Source of the DNA: an uncultured Clostridia bacterium
Lineage (GTDB): Bacteria > Bacillota > Clostridia > TANB77 > CAG-508
DNA: 32,369 bases
Reading direction: 5' to 3'
Assembly (NCBI GenBank): GCA_944391825.1
Contig: CALXUZ010000009.1
Span: forward strand, 1 to 32,369
The position numbers and the translations under genes are program-made. This document shows positions 16,167 through 22,177 of this stretch, one piece after another (the first letter of the stretch is position 1; every line of letters starts with the position of its first letter). Under the pieces are notes generated by a model. That model was not told the DNA's origin. It did no database searches and saw only the letters and a program-made list of their open reading frames with translations.

Positions 16167-16280
16167 ATGTATAGTGAAATAATATTATTCTTATTTAAAT
16201 TATCACTTTTTGCTAACATAGGTTTTTTAATTACCATAATCGCCTTAAGTATAGTAATATATTTAATTTTAAGCGATTAA
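16167..16280 (+). CDS. 37-residue hydrophobic peptide, candidate type I toxin
   Basis: The frame encodes 37 residues (MYSEIILFLFKLSLFANIGF then a second hydrophobic half ending YLILSD). Nearly the whole peptide is one membrane segment with a single lysine at residue 11. The ATG at 16167 sits 6 bases after a perfect GGAGGTGA; an ATG 5 bases earlier leaves no spacing and hits a stop after six codons. It has its own consensus promoter, a leader of about 60 nt and a strong terminator 8 bases after the stop. Small hydrophobic peptides of this size with facing antisense RNA are typical of Fst, TxpA or Hol-Tox-like type I toxins. No specific family could be recognised. Confidence 0.65.
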   Translation: MYSEIILFLFKLSLFANIGFLITIIALSIVIYLILSD

Positions 16281-16285
16281 TAAAT

Positions 16286-16373
16286 TAAAAAAAATCACAC
16301 AAGTACTTACCAATGCTGTGTGATTTTTTACTCTATTAAGATGGTAGCCACATCTTTGTGGTTTCCTAATTCT
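16286..16373 (-). ncRNA. Candidate minus-strand RNA facing the hydrophobic ORF
   Basis: A perfect minus-strand promoter would start RNA near 16373. Transcription would run about 88 nt to the bidirectional terminator at 16289-16329, whose A-run on the plus strand is a T-run on the minus. The RNA could fold CCACA/TGTGG and AAGATG/CATCTT hairpins. Overlap with the plus transcript is essentially the shared terminator stem, as in the pAD1 par (Fst) locus. RNA existence is predicted only. Confidence 0.55.
16289..16329. terminator. Bidirectional terminator
   Basis: AAAAAATCACACA (16289-16301) and TGTGTGATTTTTT (16317-16329) make a perfect 13-bp stem with a 15-nt loop. Both strands end in T-runs, so it can stop both facing transcripts. 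Confidence 0.9.
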
Positions 16374-16379
16374 GTTAAT

Positions 16380-16408
16380 ATTATATTATAATGTTTTTAA
16401 TTTGTCAA
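16380..16408 (-). promoter_or_regulatory. Perfect consensus minus-strand promoter
   Basis: On the minus strand TTGACA (16408-16403), 17-bp spacer and TATAAT (16385-16380) match consensus at all 12 positions. No minus-strand gene follows before the terminator, so the product should be a short RNA. Confidence 0.85.
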
Positions 16409-16426
16409 CTTAAAAAGAGGTTTAAC

Positions 16427-17689
16427 ATGGAAAAAGAAAAGATAGAGTATTGTTTAAATTGTAAAAATCCACAATGTAGAACAGGTTGCCCACTTAGCAA
16501 CCATATTCCGGATTTTATAGAACAATTAAAACTAGAAAATTACGAAAAAGCATATGAAATATTATGTGAGACTACGGTTTTACCTGCAATTTGTGGCAGA
16601 ATTTGTCCACACCAAAAGCAATGCCAAGGTAAATGCATTAGGGGTATTAAAGGAGAGCCTGTTTCCATAGGTGAATTAGAGGCTTTTTTGGGCGACTGGG
16701 CATTAAATAATAAAGATGCTCTAAAAAATGTATATATAAAACAAGGTATGGAATTAAAAACAAATGGTAAAAATATAGCTGTAATAGGCGGAGGACCAGC
16801 AGGCTTAACCGCAAGTGCTTTTTTGAGAAAAAAAGGATTTAATGTAACAATATATGAAAAACAAAAAGACTTAGGTGGAATACTTAAAAGAGGAATACCA
16901 CAATTTAGGCTAGATAAACAAATTGTAGAAAAAACAATTGCACAAATTTTAAATTTAGACATAAATGTAGAGTGCGAAAAAGAGCTGGGTAAAAATTTGG
17001 AATTATCAGAATTAGAAAATAAATATGATGCAATATTTTTAAGTATAGGTGCAAATATTCCACGAAAAATGATAATAGAAGGTGAAGACTTAGATGGAGT
17101 ATTTGGAGGAAATACTTTATTAGAAAAAGGAGAACATCCAGATTACCATGGAAAAAAAGTTGCTATTATTGGTGGTGGAAATGTAGCAATGGACTGTGCC
17201 AGAACAATCAAAAGATTAGGAGCAGAGAAAGTTATTGTTATTTATAGAAGATCTAGGGCAGAAATGCCAGCAGAAGATAAAGAAATAGAAGACAGCATAA
17301 AAGAAGGAATAGAATTTTTATTTTTAACTAATATTACAAAAGTTCTAGGAAATGGAAAAGTGGAAAATATAGAGTGTATAAAAGCAAAATTAGTAGAAAA
17401 AGAAGGAGAAACAAGAAAAGTACCAGTATATATAGAAAATAGCAACTATATAATTCCAATGGATTATGTTGTTATGGCAGTAGGTGGAAAGGCAGATAAA
17501 GAAATGTTAGAAAATGAAGGAATTGCCTTAACAAATAAAAAGTATGTCGAAGTAGATGAAAATGGAAAAACTTCATATAAAAAAGTATTTGCTGGTGGAG
17601 ATGTGACAGGTCAAAATTCTACTGTAGCATGGGCTGCAAGAGATGGTAGAGAAATAGCAAATAAAATTGCAGAATATTTAAAAGATTAA
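16427..17689 (+). CDS. GltD-like NAD(P)-FAD oxidoreductase (glutamate synthase small-subunit family)
   Basis: The 420-residue protein has an N-terminal iron-sulfur helical domain (Cys9, Cys12, Cys17, Cys21, then CGRICPHQKQCQGKC). An FAD-binding GGGPAGLTAS site follows, then an NAD(P)-binding site (VAIIGGGNVAMDCAR) and the closing AGGDVTGQNSTVAWAARDG. This is the layout of GltD, NfnB and related electron-bifurcating or NAD(P)H-handling subunits. No gltB or nfnA is adjacent, so the electron partner is unknown. The ATG at 16427 follows AAAGAGG; an upstream ATG at 16391 lies inside the minus-strand promoter and has no ribosome site. A weak plus promoter (TTGTGG/TATTAT, 16356-16384) may drive it. 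Confidence 0.88.
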   Translation: MEKEKIEYCLNCKNPQCRTGCPLSNHIPDFIEQLKLENYEKAYEILCETTVLPAICGRICPHQKQCQGKCIRGIKGEPVSIGELEAFLGDWALNNKDALKNVYIKQGMELKTNGKNIAVIGGGPAGLTASAFLRKKGFNVTIYEKQKDLGGILKRGIPQFRLDKQIVEKTIAQILNLDINVECEKELGKNLELSELENKYDAIFLSIGANIPRKMIIEGEDLDGVFGGNTLLEKGEHPDYHGKKVAIIGGGNVAMDCARTIKRLGAEKVIVIYRRSRAEMPAEDKEIEDSIKEGIEFLFLTNITKVLGNGKVENIECIKAKLVEKEGETRKVPVYIENSNYIIPMDYVVMAVGGKADKEMLENEGIALTNKKYVEVDENGKTSYKKVFAGGDVTGQNSTVAWAARDGREIANKIAEYLKD

Positions 17690-17694
17690 TAATA

Positions 17695-17715
17695 AAGGGT
17701 GCAAATAGCACCCTT
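17695..17715. terminator. Terminator between convergent genes
   Basis: AAGGGTGC (17695-17702) and GCACCCTT (17708-17715) make a perfect 8-bp stem with an AAATA loop. Flanking T-tracts are short on both strands. It lies between the converging 3' ends of the GltD-like and HExxH genes. Confidence 0.7.
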
Positions 17716-17767
17716 ATTTAAAATTGTAATGTAAAAATTTATTAAAAACGAGATACTTGTAAATACA

Positions 17768-18850
17768 CTAGTTATCTAGTTTTTTCTCGGTTTGAAGAGA
17801 AAAAATATTTCTTAATGCTTTAAATATATTATGTATCTTACTATTATTCACGGGAACAATAGCAACATTATTTAAAATAGCTTCATATCTATCTTCTAGT
17901 GCAACCATTTTATTAATGTAATAATCATTAAATTCGCTATAATTTTCTGTTATTCCAATATAATTTTTGTAATTATATAATTTACCCCTATACATTTCAA
18001 TTGCTTCTGTTGTATTAAGTTTATTAAATTCATTATCAAAATATGAAGTAAAAATCAATTTTTGAGTTTCTATGAAAGTATTTTTTAATTTCTTTTTGAA
18101 ACAAGCAATCTTGTTTGCAACTTTTTGTGCTTTCATACCTTCGCAATCATCTGAAACTAGCTCGTAATTTAACTTTATAATTTTTTCTTCTATATTCAAA
18201 ATATCATCTAAATTATCTTGAATTTTTAAAAATGCTTTTTTGCCGCAAACTTCAATTAAGCTTAACTTAAATTCATTTGTAGCCAAAAGAGTACTTTCAT
18301 ATAGAGCATCATTACCAACTAAATATGCTAGTTGATTAACTAAATTACATAAAAGTGGGTAATATGTTGGGCTTGTGGTAGGTAGTGAAATATCATAATA
18401 TTTTACAATGTCAACATTTTGATTTAGGACTTTAGCCGTAGCAACCTGAACTGCTCCTTCATTTAATGCCAAACCATAAGTGCTAAATTCTGTAAAATCA
18501 CAAAGACCTAAACGCACAACATTTCCTTTGTTATCTCTTACTTCTTGAATATAATGTATAAATTCATGTATAGCAAATTTTTCAAGTTCGTCCAAAGGAA
18601 TACCTGATTTAAAATAGATTGAAGAATTTTTGTAAAAGTAATTAGCTTCTGCAAAACCTTCTGGCATACGTGCAATATACATTGGAATTCTTGAAAGTTC
18701 TATAAAAAGTTGACTAGGTACAAAATGAGCTTTAGGAAAGGTCTTGCAAATTTTTTCAGAAACGTCTTTTGCAAGAGTATTTATACTCAAAGTGTCTAAT
18801 CTTCCAACTATTTCAATTCCATCCTTTTTTAACTCTTGTTCGATATTCAT
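17768..18850 (-). CDS. Uncharacterised protein with HExxH zinc-metallopeptidase motif
   Basis: I do not recognise this 360-residue protein's family. It contains HEFIH at residues 95-99 (LEKFAIHEFIHYIQE) and, 32 residues on, ALNEGAVQ with Glu131. This resembles the HExxH...E zinc site of gluzincin peptidases. The rest is helix-rich and charged, with several NKxxxLE-type segments. From the chosen ATG at 18850, preceded by AAGGAGAAA, there is no signal peptide, so it appears cytoplasmic. A longer frame reading upstream to 18979 would add a hydrophobic stretch but crosses the promoter and repeat array and is rejected. A TATAAT (18893-18888) without a -35 but with five phased heptamers suggests activated transcription. 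Confidence 0.7.
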   Translation of the reverse strand: MNIEQELKKDGIEIVGRLDTLSINTLAKDVSEKICKTFPKAHFVPSQLFIELSRIPMYIARMPEGFAEANYFYKNSSIYFKSGIPLDELEKFAIHEFIHYIQEVRDNKGNVVRLGLCDFTEFSTYGLALNEGAVQVATAKVLNQNVDIVKYYDISLPTTSPTYYPLLCNLVNQLAYLVGNDALYESTLLATNEFKLSLIEVCGKKAFLKIQDNLDDILNIEEKIIKLNYELVSDDCEGMKAQKVANKIACFKKKLKNTFIETQKLIFTSYFDNEFNKLNTTEAIEMYRGKLYNYKNYIGITENYSEFNDYYINKMVALEDRYEAILNNVAIVPVNNSKIHNIFKALRNIFSLQTEKKLDN

Positions 18851-18887
18851 TGATTTAACTTTCTCCTTGGTAATATAGTCCAAAATC

Positions 18888-18954
18888 ATTATACAACAAA
18901 ATGTTACAAAATAATATAACAAAAGTATTACACTTATATTACAAATATGTAACA
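18888..18954 (-). promoter_or_regulatory. Activator-type promoter with five phased heptamers
   Basis: On the plus strand, five TRTWACA-like heptamers start at 18902 (TGTTACA), 18915 (TATAACA), 18926 (TATTACA), 18937 (TATTACA) and 18948 (TGTAACA). Spacings are 13, 11, 11 and 11 bp. They lie 9 to 61 bp upstream of a perfect minus-strand TATAAT (18893-18888) that lacks a -35 at the right distance. This phasing is like OmpR/PhoP-type response-regulator sites. Confidence 0.6.
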
Positions 18955-18982
18955 AAAAACGGTAATTGCAAAACAGCAATTA
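18954..18982 (-). terminator. Terminator of leuS
   Basis: On the minus strand TAATTGC (18982-18976) pairs with GCAATTA (18969-18963), loop TGTTTT, followed after CCG by six T. It is 16 bp past the leuS stop. Confidence 0.65.
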
Positions 18983-18997
18983 GCATTTTTAACTAGC

Positions 18998-21424
18998 TTA
19001 TTTTACCACAATATTATAAATCTTATTCTTAACATAAATTTCCTTTATAATAGTCTTACCATCAAGAGAATTTTGTACTTGTGTATTTGCATGAACAAGT
19101 TCTTTTACCTCAACTTCAGGGCTATCTAAAGCAATTTTAATAGTAGACCTTAATTTTCCGTTTACTTGAACAGGAATTTCAATAACATTTTCTATTGTTT
19201 TTGCTTCATCATATGTAGGCCAAGGTATTTCTGCAATAGTTTTTACATTTCCAAGCTTTTGGTAAATTTCTTCTGTCATATGTGGAGCAAATGGATTTAA
19301 TAATTGTAAAAATGTATTAAATTCAGCCTTATTAATATGTTTTACACGATAAAATTCATTTGTCATACTCATAAATGTAGCAACAGCTGTGTTAAATTTC
19401 ATATCTTCAATATCATTTGTAACTTTTTTAATTGATTGGTGCATCATCTTTTCAAATTCAGAAGAATATGAGTCACCATCTACAACCATATCTTGCATGT
19501 TCCAAACTCTATCTAAGAATTTAGCACAGCCACGAATACTTTCCATAGACCATGGAGCAGTTTGGTCAAAAGGTCCCATAAACATTTCATAAACACGGAA
19601 AGTATCTGCACCAAATTCGTTTACAATATCATCAGGGTTTATAACATTACCTTTTGATTTTGACATTTTTTCACCATTAGAGCCTAAAATCATACCATGT
19701 GAAGTACGCTTACCATATGGTTCTTTAGTTGGTACAACACCAATATCATATAAAAATTTATGCCAAAAACGTGAATATAATAAATGTAATGTGGTATGCT
19801 CCATACCACCATTATACCAATCAACAGGACTCCAGTATTCTAAAGCTTCTTTTGACGCTAAAGCTTTATCATTATGTGGATCCATATATCTTAGATAATA
19901 CCAAGAAGAGCCAGCCCATTGTGGCATAGTATCAGTTTCCCTTATGGCAGGTCCACCACAGTGTGGGCAAGTAGTATGTGTCCACTCGGTGTGTTTAGCT
20001 AAAGGCGATTCACCATTTTCACCTGGTTCGTAATCTTCTACATCTGGTAAAACAAGTGGCAATTCATCTTCTGGAAGTGGTACCCATCCACATTTTTCGC
20101 AATGTACCATAGGTATTGGCTCGCCCCAATAACGTTGTCTTGAAAATACCCAGTCACGAAGTTTGTAATTTACTTTTCTTATTCCGATACCTTTTTCTTC
20201 TAAGTAATCAATTACTTTCTTTTTAGCATCTTCTACAGATAACCCAGTTAAAAAGCCAGAATTAACTAACATACCAGTAGCAACATCTGTAAAAGGTTCT
20301 TTTTCAATATCACAAGTAACATTTTTATCGTTAGAAGCAATAACTTGAATTAAAGGCAAATTAAATTTTTTTGCAAATTCCCAGTCACGGTCGTCATGAG
20401 CAGGAACGGCCATAATAGCACCTGTTCCATATGTAATTAAAACATAATCAGAAACCCAAATTGGAATTTCAGTTCCAGTGAGTGGGTTAATTGCCTTAAT
20501 ACCTTTTAACTCCACACCAGTTTTATCTTTATTTAATTCAGAACGCTCAAAATCAGATTTTAAACTAGCTTGCCTTTGATATTCTTTTACATCATCTAAA
20601 TTTGTAATTTCACTTTCTAATTCTTTTATAAGAGGATGTTCAGGAGCAACAACCATATATGTTGCACCAAATAGGGTATCAGGTCTTGTAGTATAAACTG
20701 TTAATTCTTTTTCATGTCCTGCAATTTTAAATTTAACTTCAGCACCTTCACTTCTACCAATCCAATTTATTTGTTGAGCTTTAATTTTATCTAAAAAATT
20801 AACTTCATCTAAATCATCAATTAATCTTTGTGCATATTCAGTAATTTTAAGCATCCATTGACTTTTTTCCTTTTGAACAACAGGGCTACCGCAACGCTCA
20901 CAAACACCATTTACAACCTCTTCGTTAGCAAGCCCAACTTTACAGCCTGTACAAAAATTAATAGGCATAGTAGCTTTGTATGCTAATCCATGTTTATATA
21001 ATTGAATAAAAATCCATTGTGTCCATTTATAGTAATTAGGGTCTGTTGTATTTACTTCTCTTGACCAATCAAAAGAAAATCCCAAAGCTTTTAATTGCTC
21101 TCTAAAATGATTAACATTTTTTTCAGTAGTAATTTTAGGATGAACATGATTTTTAATAGCATAGTTTTCAGCAGGTAATCCAAAAGCATCAAAACCAATT
21201 GGGTATAACACATTATATCCGTCCATACGTTTTTTTCTGGCAACAATATCTAAAGCGGTATAGCTACGTGGATGCCCAACATGAAGGCCTTGACCAGAAG
21301 GATATGGAAATTCAATTAATCCATACCATTTCTTTTTAGTATTGTCTTCCTTTGCATAAAAGGTACCTTCTGTATACCATTTGTTCTGCCATTTTTTCTC
21401 AATTTCTTTGAAGTTATAAGCCAT
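18998..21424 (-). CDS. leuS: Leucyl-tRNA synthetase
   Basis: LeuRS charges tRNA-Leu and edits mischarged products. The protein is 808 residues from the ATG at 21424, which follows AAGGAG at a normal distance; a GTG 9 bases upstream overlaps that site. The HIGH motif is HVGH at residues 48-51. The CP1 editing domain (about 220-400) has [12 protein letters not shown], and KMSKS appears as [10 protein letters not shown]. Two CxxC zinc-ribbon pairs ([22 protein letters not shown], and the CEKCG/CPHCG pair) are visible. Length is standard. No T-box was found in its leader of about 80 nt, which instead carries two GGGACGGT repeats. Confidence 0.97.
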   Translation of the reverse strand: MAYNFKEIEKKWQNKWYTEGTFYAKEDNTKKKWYGLIEFPYPSGQGLHVGHPRSYTALDIVARKKRMDGYNVLYPIGFDAFGLPAENYAIKNHVHPKITTEKNVNHFREQLKALGFSFDWSREVNTTDPNYYKWTQWIFIQLYKHGLAYKATMPINFCTGCKVGLANEEVVNGVCERCGSPVVQKEKSQWMLKITEYAQRLIDDLDEVNFLDKIKAQQINWIGRSEGAEVKFKIAGHEKELTVYTTRPDTLFGATYMVVAPEHPLIKELESEITNLDDVKEYQRQASLKSDFERSELNKDKTGVELKGIKAINPLTGTEIPIWVSDYVLITYGTGAIMAVPAHDDRDWEFAKKFNLPLIQVIASNDKNVTCDIEKEPFTDVATGMLVNSGFLTGLSVEDAKKKVIDYLEEKGIGIRKVNYKLRDWVFSRQRYWGEPIPMVHCEKCGWVPLPEDELPLVLPDVEDYEPGENGESPLAKHTEWTHTTCPHCGGPAIRETDTMPQWAGSSWYYLRYMDPHNDKALASKEALEYWSPVDWYNGGMEHTTLHLLYSRFWHKFLYDIGVVPTKEPYGKRTSHGMILGSNGEKMSKSKGNVINPDDIVNEFGADTFRVYEMFMGPFDQTAPWSMESIRGCAKFLDRVWNMQDMVVDGDSYSSEFEKMMHQSIKKVTNDIEDMKFNTAVATFMSMTNEFYRVKHINKAEFNTFLQLLNPFAPHMTEEIYQKLGNVKTIAEIPWPTYDEAKTIENVIEIPVQVNGKLRSTIKIALDSPEVEVKELVHANTQVQNSLDGKTIIKEIYVKNKIYNIVVK

Positions 21425-21442
21425 AATTTTCACTCCTTCGTT

Positions 21443-21492
21443 GGGGACGGTCCCCAGTCATCCTATTTAGGGTAACTTAGGGACGGTTCTCC
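21443..21492. repeat. Paired GGGACGGT elements in the leuS leader
   Basis: GGGGACGGTCCCC (21443-21455) and GGGACGGTTCTCC (21480-21492) are direct repeats of one GC-rich motif in otherwise AT-rich DNA. The first is nearly palindromic. Similar GGGACGGTTCTC strings are familiar as dispersed REP-like repeats in Firmicute genomes; that link is from memory. Confidence 0.6.
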
Positions 21493-21512
21493 AAATTTTA
21501 CTGCATGCACAT

Positions 21513-21518
21513 ATTATA
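21513..21518 (-). promoter_or_regulatory. Probable -10 element of leuS
   Basis: TATAAT on the minus strand at 21518-21513 is the only good -10 between dps and leuS. The -35 at 17 bp is poor. Confidence 0.45.
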
Positions 21519-21617
21519 CCGCATTTCACCTAGAAAGAAAAGAAAAACTTGAAAAAAATTAAATATTGTTATGTATATTATTATCTATTTAAATTTACGA
21601 ATAAAAAACGATATAAA

Positions 21618-21632
21618 AGATAATAATTATTT
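21618..21632 (+). promoter_or_regulatory. Fur/PerR-like box upstream of dps
   Basis: AGATAATAATTATTT resembles the 7-1-7 Fur-family consensus TGATAATNATTATCA at 11 of 14 defined positions and contains the perfect palindrome AATAATTATT. It lies 28 bp before the dps ATG. The dps promoter itself is unclear (a TTGAAA at 21549 with TATATT at 21574 has a 19-bp spacer). Confidence 0.45.
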
Positions 21633-21660
21633 TATAAAAATATATTGGAGGGATTTTTTT

Positions 21661-22104
21661 ATGAATAATCAATTATTAGAAAATTTGAACAAATTTTTAT
21701 CTGATTTGGCAGTATTTTACCGCAAGTTACAAAACTATCATTGGAATGTAGTAGGAAAGCAGTTTTTTGTAGCACATGAAAAACTAGAAGAATACTATGA
21801 TGATATCAATAAAGATATTGATGAAATAGGTGAGCACATACTTATACTGGGTGGCGAACCTTTAGGAAGTCTAAAAGATTATTTGGAAAAAACAACTTTA
21901 GCAGAAGCAAAAAATGAAAAAATTTCGGCATGTGACATTTATAATAATATAAAAGCTGATTTTCAAATTTTATACAACACAGTTCATAAAATAAAAGAAG
22001 AAGCAGATATTGAAAAAGATTATGCAACATCTAGTTTAATGGATGAGTATCTAAAAAAATATGGAAAAATTTTATGGATGTTAACTGCACAAAGTGAAGG
22101 ATAA
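21661..22104 (+). CDS. dps: Dps-family ferritin-like protein
   Basis: Dps forms a 12-subunit shell that oxidises and stores iron and protects DNA from peroxide damage. The protein is 147 residues from the ATG at 21661, which follows GGAGGG. An upstream in-frame ATG would add a 30-residue tail without a ribosome site and is rejected. Ferroxidase residues His27, His39, Asp54 and Glu58 (in YHWNVVGKQFFVAHEKLEEYYDDINKD, first half shown by HW and AHE) have the spacing of the inter-subunit sites in Listeria Dps (31, 43, 58, 62). There is no long lysine-rich N-terminal tail, so direct DNA binding is less likely. A Fur/PerR-like box lies upstream. Confidence 0.93.
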   Translation: MNNQLLENLNKFLSDLAVFYRKLQNYHWNVVGKQFFVAHEKLEEYYDDINKDIDEIGEHILILGGEPLGSLKDYLEKTTLAEAKNEKISACDIYNNIKADFQILYNTVHKIKEEADIEKDYATSSLMDEYLKKYGKILWMLTAQSEG

Positions 22105-22117
22105 AAAATAAAAATTA

Positions 22118-22146
22118 TTTACAATAAAAATATCTTGTTATATAAT
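22118..22146 (+). promoter_or_regulatory. Promoter of adhE
   Basis: TTTACA (22118-22123), 17-bp spacer, TATAAT (22141-22146), 32 bp before the adhE start. Confidence 0.8.
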
Positions 22147-22177
22147 ACCTGTGGAAACGAAAGAAGGAGGAAGAATA

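Larger units (their letters stand above)
16104..16373. repeat. Imperfect inverted repeats at the 5' ends of two facing transcripts
   Basis: The left arm is 16104-16138 and the right arm 16338-16373. AGAATTAGGAA (16104-16114) is the exact complement of 16363-16373. Inner blocks also match: AAAG/CTTT, TGTGG/CCACA, and TTATCATCTT against AAGATGGTAG allowing G-U pairs. Since both promoters also have TTGACA-17-TAYAAT, the symmetry covers promoter plus leader. The plus and minus RNAs therefore start with similar sequence. Confidence 0.75.

Noticed and set aside
16104-16373. Invertible promoter segment
   Set aside because: Both ends carry outward-to-inward promoters, so inversion would not switch anything; no recombinase gene is present.
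18851-18979. Upstream extension of the HExxH protein as a membrane anchor
   Set aside because: The extension has no ribosome site and covers the -10 element and the phased repeat array; ATG 18850 has a good AAGGAG site.
21434-21560. T-box for leuS
   Set aside because: No TGGNACCGCG motif or terminator/antiterminator pair in the short leader.
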